This document shows, piece after piece, positions 22,321 to 31,976 of a stretch of 64,000 nt of DNA (positions are counted from its first letter, which is position 1; every line of letters begins with the position of its first letter). The stretch spans positions 868,001-932,000 of the forward strand of contig AP026541.1 in NCBI GenBank assembly GCA_026075535.2, given 5' to 3'. Made by a program: the position numbers and the translations under genes. Source of the stretch: Tricholoma matsutake (taxonomy: Eukaryota > Basidiomycota > Agaricomycetes > Agaricales > Tricholomataceae). The notes below the pieces were generated by a model that ran no database searches, had not been told where the DNA came from, and worked only from the letters and a program-made list of their open reading frames with translations.

Positions 22321-22573
22321 CATCCAGTCGGCTCATTTGAAGGTGGTGGTGATGGTGGCATTGGGGGTGGGAACGGTGGTGGTGGGTGCGCACGCAGTGG
22401 TGGTGGTAGAGTGGAGAGGAGGAGGAGGCAGCGTTGGCAACAGTGGTGGTAGTGGTTGTGAGCTGGCAGTCACGTGTCACATGTCATGCATATGCATACT
22501 TATCAATTATTCTGTTAATGGCTGTGATTAACTACGTACCTTGGTTGGGTAATAAAAGTATTAAATGTATACC

Positions 22574-22660
22574 AAAGAATAATTGCTTGGTAGCTCAGTG
22601 GTTAAGTGTGCTGTTATGTATGCAGACCCAAGGTTGAGAGTTCGATTATTGATGTGTGTC
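22574..22660 (+). ncRNA. tRNA-like Pol III module, right (element A)
   Basis: TGGTAGCTCAGTGGTTAAG is a good A box, and GAGAGTTCGATTATT about 40 nt downstream resembles a B box. It sits just inside the right subterminal repeats, like the module of element B. It is not a complete tRNA gene: no acceptor stem can be paired. Confidence 0.55.
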
Positions 22661-22903
22661 GAACTTTTATTTGGGAAAGCACGTGCATTCCGGTTATTCC
22701 TGATATTCTGGTTGTGATGAGTCCAGTCAGATTCCGGGGATTTTGGCTGTAAATTGGATCCTTATTCTGACCGGAATTGTGCTGCATAGGGAAAACTACA
22801 TACAAAAAAAATTCCACCGGATTCCAGAAATTCCAGAAATTCTGGCCGGACAAACCGGAATCCAACCAGAATAGGTGGGGGAGTGTAAAGTACTCAAATT
22901 TAT

Positions 22904-23468
22904 TGATGCAGTCACGATATGATTTAAATGTGTCAAGGTGCTTTGGGAGATCATCTGCTTCTTGTATCTTGGTCTCGTATAACAGGCACTGTATATGATT
23001 TACTGTTTGATGTGCCTTATTCTTGTGAGTGACCATAAGCGCTGAATACATTGCTTCACCTGATGTTTTCGATCCAATGTGATTCATTTGAGAGGAGGTG
23101 ACATTATGCATGATTACTTGTTGCGCCCAAGAGTCGTTCTTGTCCCAGTTATTTGCATTAATGGGATCTTTGGTTTCATCTGGTCATTTCACACTGCCAG
23201 TAGTATATCCAGTTATATCACAATTGATAAATACCCTTTTCATTCTCTCCTTCCATTCATGCCAATTCTCGTCTGTTAAGTGATTGCATTCAGTGATTTT
23301 GTTCACATTTGAATATTCTTTTGTCTGAATCAATTCGATTACTGTTTTAGCTACAGTCTGTTGCCATTGTCGAGAGGCATTAAACTCTGCTGGCTTGAAT
23401 AGGGATTGAGGGTGTGTCTTCCTCAGGCTCTTCCAGTTCAACAAGGTGATCTGACATAGTATGTCCAA
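22904..23468 (-). pseudogene. Copia-1 gag, N-terminal part
   Basis: This starts MDILCQITLLNWKS at 23468 and contains WHEWKERMKRVFINCDITGY, the segment that opens Copia-type Gag in many basidiomycetes. After a stop near 23184 it continues with AYSALMVTHKNKAHQ and LDTFKSYRDCINKF up to element A. The other half is at 20301-20563. The stop and the insertion make it non-functional. Confidence 0.75.
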
Positions 23469-23498
23469 GTCCAGAGCAAGTTATTTAAATATGAAAAA

Positions 23499-23515
23499 GG
23501 CCAGGGCCCATAACC
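23499..23515 (-). promoter_or_regulatory. Copia-1 primer binding site
   Basis: The minus strand reads GGTTATGGGCCCTGGCC, directly next to the LTR. This resembles the internal (half-tRNA) initiator-Met primer site of Copia elements. The same string precedes the Copia-2 LTR at 24024-24040. Confidence 0.75.
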
Positions 23516-23719
23516 TATTGGGTTTATGGTGTGAAGGAGAAGTTTGAAGGGATTAAATGATGGGAGTTCAGGACAAGGTAGAACATCTCGTATTCTCCTA
23601 TACTTTGATGTACATATGTTGTGATCTATAAATACATTGTGTTCTATTTTCATATGTGATGCACTAGTGTTGCACTTGTGATGCACTAATGTATTGCACT
23701 AGGATTGACTATCCCAACA
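23516..23719 (-). repeat. Copia-1 5' LTR, 204 bp
   Basis: Bounded by the primer site and by TCCCAACA. On the plus strand it starts TATTGGG where TGTTGGG would be expected, a G-to-A change at the terminus. It contains the CTATAAATACA box and short repeats of TGATGCACTA. Confidence 0.7.
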
Positions 23720-24203
23720 ACCCATGTCATCTTCTGGTCATGTTACTTCTCCTAAGATGTGCCCAGTAATATCACAATTGATAAAAACTCTGCTCATTCA
23801 TTCCTTCTACTCATGCCAAATTTTGTCCATCAAATGATCGCAATCAGAGATCTTGCTTATGTTCAAATAATCCTTCATTTGTATTAATTTGATTGTTGGT
23901 TTATCTTCGACATTGATATGTTGCCATCCTCTAGTGGCATTAGAGGCATAGACTTTGGCAGAATGAATAGAGGTAAATAGGGGATCCATAACACTTTAGA
24001 AATGAGTTATTTAAATATAGCAAAAGCCAGGGCCCATAACCTGTTAGGATATATGACCAGAGGTACATTTACCACTTACATAGTGGGTGAAAAGGTTTAC
24101 ATTCTCCTATTATACGGCCTACATATGTTACAATCTATATATAGAGCTTGTTCCAATAATAGGACTAGTACTTGGACCGGGCTTGGATTTCCTGATCCCA
24201 ACA
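23720..24203 (-). mobile_element. Copia-2 fragment: gag start and 5' LTR
   Basis: A gag N-terminus resembling Copia-1 (VFINCDITGH, a stop, then IWHE and further upstream MDPLFTS) lies at 23720-23989, followed by the leader, a GGTTATGGGCCCTGGC primer site and a 163-bp LTR (24041-24203, TGTTAGG...CCCAACA). It is cut at 23719 by Copia-1. The remainder of Copia-2 is not visible further left, so it was lost with the Gypsy-2/Copia-1 deletion or lies outside the window. Confidence 0.7.
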
Positions 24204-24644
24204 ACTAGCAACCGAAGACGACTGGTTTGGAGTCTGGTCAAACTGCACAACTTTTTGTTGCCAGCTTACTAATACTAAGTGTTTGTACTTGTGAAGTCCG
24301 TGATGGCGGCGTCACGGCAAGATTTTCTGGGCTGCCGACTACGAGCTCATTCATGACAAGAATTATGGGGAAGGACATTACAGGTGCTATTCAGGTGCCC
24401 TAGAATTTATTGTCAATGTGAGTTCAGATGACCAGTGAACCTCAGATGTCACATGCAATTACGATCAATGCTTTGTCAGCCAGTTGCGAAGAAATGGTTG
24501 TGCAGGTTTTGACATGCAAACAACTGTATCCAGTCGGGATTTTTTGGATTGATTTCACCTTACCGAATCAGGTCTCGTGTGCCTGTGAGCGTCTCTTCGT
24601 TGAGTCCTTTCTCTACGCCGTCCACCGTATGAGTTTGTTCGAGG
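24204..24644. other. Upstream region of the HET gene
   Basis: No gene is recognised. This is the boundary between transposon DNA and the higher-GC HET gene. An open frame at 24428-24757 overlaps the HET start in another frame and has no family features. Confidence 0.4.
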
Positions 24645-26630
24645 ATGCGCCTACTGAATGTCAGGACATTGAAGCTCGAGTATTACGAGGACTGGGAGAC
24701 AGTTCCGCCTTATGCAATTCTTTCCCATGTATGGGAATACCAAGAAGTGCTGTTTGAAGATTTACAGGATGTGACTGATAGTCAAGACATTCAGGATTTG
24801 CAGAGCCGTCTCAATGATCTAGAGCACCGTATTATGGGTGCCGACGCCCAGCTGACTTCGCGGTGGAGATGGAAATGGAGATGGTGGTCTAGAGACGAAC
24901 AGGTCGAGAAAAAGGACTCGGACGAGACGCAACCCGAGAATCCGCAGCTGCGCCGCGCGAAGCAAAAGAAAGGATGGTCGAAGATCGAAGGTTGCTGCAG
25001 GGAAGCAGCCAAGTATGGCCTCTTTCACGTCTGGATCGACACCTGTTGCATATGCAAAACCAGTAGCTCTGAGCTTTCCGAATCCATCAACTCGATGTTT
25101 GCCTGGTATAGAGATGCAAGGCTTTGCATCGCTTACTTGGGCGATGTCCCAGGCGGAGATGATGTGGCTGCCACGGATAGCGGATTCGATCTTTCCAAAT
25201 GGTTTACGAGAGGATGGACATTGCAGGAGTTGATTGCTCCCCGAGAAGTCTTATTCTACAGGAGAGATTGGAGTTTTATGGGTCTTCGATCCTCCTTGGC
25301 GAATCGCATCACTGGAATCACTGGAATTGCGGAAGACATTCTTTCAGATCACATACTCGAGAACGTCGGCCGGTTCAGCGTCGCTGCGAGGTTGGCCTGG
25401 GCAGCATGGAGAAAAACGAGCCGAGAAGAAGATCGCGCATATGCGTTGATGGGACTGTTCGGGGTGAATATGCCAACTATCTATGGAGAGGGCCAAAAGG
25501 CTGCCTTTCTCAGACTGCAAAATGAAATATTTCGGTCATCTGCTGACCACAGCATCTTTGCGTGGCGTGATATGTGCGTTGTTGATTGTTAGCCTTGTGC
25601 CTGTTGTTCTGACCGGAATCCTGAAAGCGCCTGGATGATGGACGACGACAGCGGATCGGTCTCGGGTCCCACTGTGACATTGCACACGATCCCTGGTGAC
25701 TCTTCAAGCCAGACGTATACCAGACCTCTGTATCGGTCACCGATTCACACTGCATGGGACCTATTTGCGCCTTCCCCCGATGCATTTGCATCTCCGTATC
25801 TAATCCATAGCGTACCATATGTCAATATGGACTTGAACTTGAATGATTCATCCAGAATCAACACCCTATCCAAGTATTCTATGACTAGCCATGGAATGCG
25901 GGTACAGCTACTACTGGAGCTCATCCAGAAGCACGAGTCCGGGCGTCTCGTCTTTCTAGCTCATCTTGCTTGCAAAGTTCAAGATGGCAAAAATACAGTT
26001 GCCATCTATCTGGTGTCGGAACAGCCAGGCCATTTTCTGCGATTATCACCAAAGGAATTGGTGGAGATCGAAGAGCCCAACATAGTTACCTCTGCCTTGA
26101 CGCTTGAAGATGTCTTCGTGTCTAGCCCTCGCCTCGATCTTGCGCCCTCGCTTCGATCCGTCCGAGTCCCGATACCGAAGACTGCATTTTTATTCTACCT
26201 AATGGACAAGCAGCTTCGAGAAAGTGGCTTTACGATGAGTGACTACGCTCCTTCATCGTGGGAGTGGATACCTGATAGAGATAGCGGAGGAGTGAAACTG
26301 AGGACCACAATAAATCCTTCATACAACGATTATGGGGTTCTTGTATTTCGGAGTGAAAGTAAAATTACGGGGGAACAGTTCGCCGTTGTCATGACAGGTC
26401 AACCTCAGAAGTTCCTGGCGGGTATTGTGGAAAACAGTGGGAAAAGCTTTTCCGCGGCCGAGCTTCTGGAGGAATATAAGACAGGCAAGAGCCGTCTGTT
26501 ATTGGACTTGTCTTCCCAATTACTTATCAAGACTCTGGAAGGCGGGACGCATGTAGTTGTGGGCCTCAGTAATCTGGAACGTCGATTCTTTTCAGAAATG
26601 AGGATGTGGATTGTCGTAAATAGAAAATGA
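24645..26630 (+). CDS. HET-domain protein, two exons, about 643 aa
   Basis: Exon 1 is 24645-25573; exon 2 is 25628-26630. The 54-nt intron (GTGCGT...AAG, with TTCTGAC as branch candidate) contains an in-frame TAG, so splicing is needed; it joins ATC GCC TGG in frame. The N-terminal HET domain shows YAILSHVW (about residue 23), then HVWIDTCCICKTSSSELSES, CIAYLGDV, WFTRGWTLQELIAP and YALMGLFGVNMPTIYGEG. Between the first two blocks sits an insert of about 80 residues, rich in Trp/Arg and charged residues. HET proteins trigger cell death on non-self fusion; this one lacks a visible NACHT or WD40 part, and its C-terminal half is of unknown function. Higher GC than its surroundings and no premature stop: likely a host gene. 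Confidence 0.85.
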
Positions 26631-28789
26631 TATGCTGTAGCAACAAACAACTGCAAAGTCTTCAACATGAGCTCCAATCCAGGATCATTTCAACACGACG
26701 ATTCTGCTGTAACCCCAGTTCAGCATGGTCTTCAGGCTGATAACTTAAACCGCGCCGGAACATCGAGTCAGCCGTATTACTCTCACAGTAGTCCAAGTTT
26801 TTGCACTGAAAGGAAATTGGATTGCCTCGTGACATGCTAGAAGTTTTACAGCTGAGAATGATACAAATCTAAATCTATGTAGACATACTAAAGGAACTGG
26901 GAGCGGGAGCGACTTGGTGGAAACGAGGATCCGGAATCTATGGTTACGGAACGAATCGATATCCTCGATTCCATCTTCGTCGCCCGGAGGTGAGCTGAGA
27001 GCATGACTACGGAAACCCACATGAGGAGCAAGCCTAAGGCGCGTCGTAGTCATGATGGAGACTCACCCGTGGACAGATGTCAAGCCTTAGGGGAGCTTCT
27101 CGCGCGCTTCTGACCTGTTCGTGGCCTGTTCGTGGCTTGAGAGGAAGCATCTCGATGTGAATTGCGTCCAGAGAGTCTAGGCATCGCCAGTACTCCAGGA
27201 ATGCCTGAGAACGCCATCACTGTGGACCCAGCACGGTAGCGATTTCAGCCATCTAAGTGCCAAAACATGAATTTTCTAATTTAAATGGCTGAATTCGTGG
27301 TGGATGAATTTGGGATGAATTTTCAGCCCATATATTTAAGCCGTTTAGGGTGTGGAATTCATGTGTATTATTTTACAAAATTTCCATATGTCAATGGGAT
27401 GAAATTTCATTTCACAAAAGAATGAAAAGTGGGGGATGTTTTTAATTCAACAGGAAGGTATGAACTTCATCTGAAAGACAGGATGTTTTTGTATGTGATT
27501 TTCTGACATCTAGGGGATGTTTTTAATCTAGGGGGGGGGTATGAATATCATCCAAAAGATTTGATGTTTCAGCTTGTGATTTTCTGACTTCTAGGGTTAG
27601 TTTTCAATCCGAAAGGATATTAATTTCATCTGAAAGACAGGATGTTTCTGAACAGCCTGGAAACCTCATTATGCCGATGAACAAGATCGCCGATGACTCG
27701 TGATAGTAAAGGCCAGAGCCGAGAGCGCTCTGCAACTAAGGAAAGTCCAAATGCAGAGAAGACACTGGGCAGACTGGTACCTGGTCTGAGATCTGCTGAT
27801 ATGGTAGCGAACTCTAGCAAGGAAGGGGTTTCCAGTAATGGCACTTGGGTTTCAGCAGACTCTGATTGTTCAATAAGAAGCAAAGCTGCTGGTGGGATGA
27901 GATCTACAGTCTGAGTTAAGACCAGGTCTGGAGAGTGCAGGCCTGGTCCCACATCTGAGTTCCAAGAAAGCGGGAGTCATTAAAAGAGTAGTATTATAGT
28001 GATTTGGAAAAATCTACCATCAAATATGCCCAAACTCATGCCCAGACCTGGAAGAACCTGGAAGACAACCACAAAATGGGTCTCAAGATGGAGTCCCATC
28101 AGGGAAAAAGGCTCCTTGAGGTTCTGGACTTCTGGCTCCAGCAAGAGAGGGTTGACTGCCAGAACCTCGCGCGCATGGCTGAAGAATTCATCTAGTTTAA
28201 CAAAAAGGGAGGGAATGCTGGCAAGTGCACCAAGCTGGCGATGGTTGAAAGCATGTGGTCACCAAATGCTGGAGCCTGCAAAGTAGAGACCTGGATCCAG
28301 TCTCCATTGGTAGCAAGATCTGAACCATGGCCAAGGTTTGAAAACAACCTTGAAAGGTTTGGCATCACCTGAAGATTACAATACTGCTCAGGGTTGGTGG
28401 ATAGAAAAGAATGAATGGCTGCTAGAAGTGATGAAATGTGAATTGAAGATGGATTGTTGCCTGAGGCACCCCGGAAGATTAAGAGCCAGAGGGGTATTAA
28501 AATAGAGTCAAAGCGAGCAACTTCTACAAAGTTGCAGCCAATAAAAGAGGCAGTGCAGGAGATCCAAATGCTGGACTCTTCTGAACAAGAGATTACTGGC
28601 CATTTTCATACATAGATTGAACAAGAATGCACCTTGCATTGTATTATTGGTCATTCTCGCCTCGCTGGTTGCAACTGTGCCAGCCATGGTGGCGAGTTGT
28701 GGATGGTGATGTTATGTGTTTGGACTCGGGGCTATTATCTTATCGTTTGATCGAACCACTCTCCTTGCCAAAAACTGTCAGAATGCCAG
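26631..28789. other. No recognisable gene
   Basis: No gene is recognised in this stretch. The part 26640-27130 is HET-like in GC content and may be its 3' flank. Frames at 27626-27952 and 27999-28286 have no recognisable motifs. A tandem repeat is listed separately. Confidence 0.4.
27432..27655. repeat. ~81-bp tandem repeat, 2.7 copies
   Basis: Units begin at about 27433, 27515 and 27596. Each contains GGATGTTTTTAAT, TATGAA, TTCATCTGAAAGACAGGATG and GTGATTTTCTGAC. Third copy truncated. Confidence 0.75.
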
Positions 28790-30656
28790 AAACCCACCTT
28801 TCCCATGCTTCTGTTGCTGAACTGCTAGATGCCTTTCAGCTACATTATCACTGCTTTGAGCTTAACATTCAGAATGCAGTCACAAATTCTGCTGACACAG
28901 TGGTGCTTTGGAGACTTGGGGACGATCTTGATCAGTATATCAGTCTGGTACATGAAGTGAATGCTATTTCTGGATTGAGATCATGCCCATGTTCTGATGG
29001 ATCATAGTATTCCACCATCTTTGCCACCCATGAGCTAGGACTCATTCTGCACAATTTGGAAATTATGCAGCATGATGTGTGGCTGCAGTACCAGCAGGCA
29101 ATCGACGAATCACATCAGGGACATCCAGTTGTTACTGAAACTGTGCAGACAGGGTGTCCAGGCAGACCTGCCATCTGAATTGATCCCCAATTCCTGCAGT
29201 GGGCATATTCCTTGTGATCAATCTCAGGCATCACAAGGTTCTTGGATGTGAGCCAGCACATTGTTCGCCAGCAGCTGCTTGAGTATGGAATAGCTCAGCC
29301 ACAGCAGCAGCCATTCATGCTCTCTGTCCAATACCAGGACAATGTGGATGAAGACTTTCTTGATCCATCAGGTGAGATACTACCAGCTGAAGCTGGAGCT
29401 AGCAGTTCTGGAAGCCTAGATGCAACTCCTGATGGGCCAGATGCACCTGTTATTACCTCATACACCAGCCCACAATCAGTCATATCCAATGATGACCTTG
29501 AAGCTCTTCTAGTTTGCCTCTGCAGGCACTTTCTCAGGTCAGGAGTTACCATGCTAGATGGAATGCTGTGACAGCTTGGATACAGAGTTCCACATGAGTG
29601 GGTGCGGCAATCACTAATACGGATTGACCCTGTCCAGTGGGTGTTTCAGAGAATTCAGATACACAGGCATGTTTACAGTGTACCAGGGCCAAACTCATTG
29701 TGGCATCACAATGGACAGCATGGTAAGTGAGCTGTGCTCAACTCAGTACCAGGGTTACTTATTTCACTTATGTAATGCCAGGTCTAATCCGGTGGGGCAT
29801 TGTTATTCATGGATTCATTAATGGATATTCCCGACTCATCACAGGTTTGCACATGCATAATAATAATATGGGTCAAACAGTTCTGGATCTGTTTCTTGCT
29901 GCATGTGCTATATATGGTATCCCTGCCTGCCTGCGCGGAGATCACGGAGTTGAAAACATTTTGGTGGCTGCATGGATTGTGGCATACCTAATGTGACCAG
30001 ATGCATACATCTGGGGCCAGTAAGCAAATACCTTGTAGTGTCTTTGCCAAACTGCATTGCTCACCATATGCTGCAGAAGTGTTCATAACATCTGCATTGA
30101 GTGCCTTTGGGTTGATATTACAGCTCAACTTGGTGCAACATGGGCAGATAGGTTTATCATGCTTGAAGTGCAACATGGGCTAAACATCAACAGTGCTAAC
30201 CACATATGGCTTCTTCATTACCTATTCCTCAACACCATTAATCAGCAGCTCAATTTCTTGGCAGAAAGTTGGAATCAACACCGCATCTGAATGGGCCATG
30301 GCCCAAACTGCTCTCCTGCTGATATGTTTGGATTTGATATGTTTGTGCATGGCATCCACGGAGGTCCACTCCCAACACCAGAGGTAGTTCCACTACTGGA
30401 GGAAGAGCTTGAGGTTTATGGTGTTGATTGGGAAGGTCTTCACAATGATGGTTTGCTTCAATCACGCACTGGAAACAATGTAGCAGATGAAGGTTCTGGA
30501 TCATGGGTTGGCCGCAGTGGACCACCTGAAAATCTTAATGAAGTCCATCTGGATGCTCCTTCAGGAGTGTTCACACAGGAAGAGATCTTGGCAGTTGATG
30601 TTGCTTTGGTTCCCCTTGCAGGTGCAGCAGAGGATGTAGATGTAGCCAGGTTATAG
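28790..30656 (+). pseudogene. rve-type integrase-core gene, decayed
   Basis: The plus-strand reading includes SVAELLDAFQLHYHC, a helix-turn-helix-like segment (LDVSQHIVRQQLLEYG), LEALL...SGVTMLDGM, then the core: YSVPGPNSLWHHNGQHGLIRW, YSRLITGLHMHNN, LRGDHGVEN and SVHNICIECLWVD. Two introns fit: 29723-29781 (inside HG|LIRW) and 30020-30076. In the family the first motif is WHIDGHHKLIRW; here the Asp is Asn, so one catalytic residue is lost. The other Asp and Glu are present. TGA codons at about 29569, 29995 and 30288 and two Arg-to-Cys changes add to the decay. These integrase-core proteins are widespread in basidiomycetes and may be domesticated or transposon-borne. Confidence 0.75.
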
Positions 30657-31558
30657 GTTGAGGGACTTGCATTAGCAAGGGCAATGCTTCCAAATGAATT
30701 TTAGAACCAGTTTTAAGCATGTGCCATAGGATGTGCTGATGCACCTCTTCAAGTGATGCCATCTATGCCACTGGTTATTGCCAACACTATTCTTAGCTTC
30801 TCAGTTATAGTGCACCATCCTTGGATTGTGATCCTCAGAGCTCTCTTTTTAAAATTTCCCTTGCAAGTTGTGTTGTCTCTCATATGTAGCAATACCACAC
30901 TAGTATACCTTAGATTTTTCCCTGTAATTTAGACACAACAGTCACACTCAGTAAAAAAGATATGTCAGGTTTGGTAATGTGATGGTCATGTGAAGTCTGG
31001 ACAATGTTGTTTATTCATTAAGTAGCTTGACTCTGGTGGACTATACTTGACCGCTTGCATTTGAAATTCAAAGCCACACAGCCTCTGGGCCCCACATGTG
31101 CATGTGGTTTATCTTGCATTCACAATTTAAGGTTGTTCAAACTCTGCAGCCAATGTCACAAGTTGGTTCAACTTCAACCACTTTCCTCTTACCACCAGCA
31201 GCACACCAAACTACCAGGAGTATGTGCATTTGTCTTCTTCTCTATTTTATAACTCACCACTAGCTTTTTTGATGGCTTCAAACTTATGATTTGGAACTGT
31301 TTCTTATTCAACCCTGCTGGAACCTCTGTCAATCAGGCTGGGATTGAGCTACAGTGTGTCTTTGACAGAAGGTGGAAACAACTGCCACCACTTCATGAAG
31401 TGATGAGTGAGGAGGATGATGCCGGAGAAGAGGACAACAGTGTGGATGACCACCAGTGTGAGCCACCTTGACTTTTCTAATTTGTTACCCAACTTGACCA
31501 TGTGGAAGGATGCCTGGTTTGGTAACCTACACTAAGTCGGACAGGAAGTGACAGGATC
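30657..31558. other. No recognisable gene
   Basis: Left flank of Gypsy-3. The frame at 31286-31471 ends in an acidic tail (EEDDAGEEDN) and might be a last exon of the preceding gene, but I cannot link it. Nothing else is supported. Confidence 0.35.
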
Positions 31559-31960
31559 TGTTAGGGCGACACCCACTATCTGCTAGCTAAGACCATGTGG
31601 GTTCTCTCTACAAGAAGGGGGCAGGATCCGTGCGCGTGATGGGGAAATTGATGGTTTTGATGTGAGGGGTTATTAATAGGTAAGTTTGTTGAGATAGGCC
31701 TTTCACACCGAAAATGTAGGTGGAATACCTAAGAGAACACAACTGGGGTCCCCTAGGCATATATTTAGGGTTTATATACTATGTTACATATATTGTACAT
31801 TGTTGTTACCGACGCACTCATACATGCGTGTACATTTTGATGCATGCAAAATAAAATTCTCATGCTATCAAAATGTAGCATCATTTGGTGTCATGTAGTG
31901 TAATTTGACATAATAAAATAAAAATGAAAGTTTATTAGGTAATGGGGTGGTTTCCTAACA
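31559..31960 (-). repeat. Gypsy-3 3' LTR
   Basis: 402 bp, TGTTAGG...CCTAACA on the plus strand. In element sense it has TATATAAACC and, 34 nt on, AGTTGTGTTCT (complement of 31734-31744), the presumed RNA 5' end. Confidence 0.95.
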
Positions 31961-31976
31961 TTACCCCCCTTTTATG
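31961..31976 (-). promoter_or_regulatory. Gypsy-3 polypurine tract
   Basis: AAAAGGGGGGTAA on the minus strand directly against the 3' LTR, the expected plus-strand primer. Confidence 0.8.

Larger units (their letters stand above)
20564..22896. mobile_element. Hairpin TIR element A, 2,333 bp, no transposase seen
   Basis: The left end reads CTGTAATTTACCCTCCCCC and the right end, inverted, TGAGTACTTTACACTCCCCC; both continue with ACCTATTCTGG. AATTTAT flanks both sides (20557-20563, 22897-22903). Removing the element and one copy rejoins the Copia-1 gag frame as INKFPNMEFHV, which proves insertion. Contents in order: 20-bp subterminal repeats, a tRNA-like module (minus), five GC-rich hairpins, four palindromic CAGTTGCTC modules, three exon/intron modules with GGGCCC palindromes, a second tRNA-like module (plus), and the right TIR. 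I recognise no transposase, so the superfamily is open; a duplication of 7-9 bp would be compatible with hAT or KDZ relatives. Confidence 0.8.
17858..23719 (-). mobile_element. Copia-1, Ty1/Copia element, interrupted twice
   Basis: Minus-strand element with one LTR (23516-23719), a Copia-type half-tRNA primer site, and gag, protease, integrase and the first part of reverse transcriptase in the Copia order (integrase before RT). Gypsy-2 cuts it in RT at 17858, and the remaining RT, RNase H and 3' LTR are not found. Element A (20564-22896) interrupts gag. Its LTR end abuts a second Copia gag fragment at 23720, so Copia-1 seems to have inserted in Copia-2. Confidence 0.85.

Noticed and set aside
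22574..22660. Functional tRNA gene
   Set aside because: A and B boxes are present but no acceptor or anticodon stem can be paired, so it is only tRNA-like.
24428..24757. Separate gene upstream of HET
   Set aside because: The frame overlaps the HET start in another phase and lacks any domain; the HET frame is clearly the coding one.
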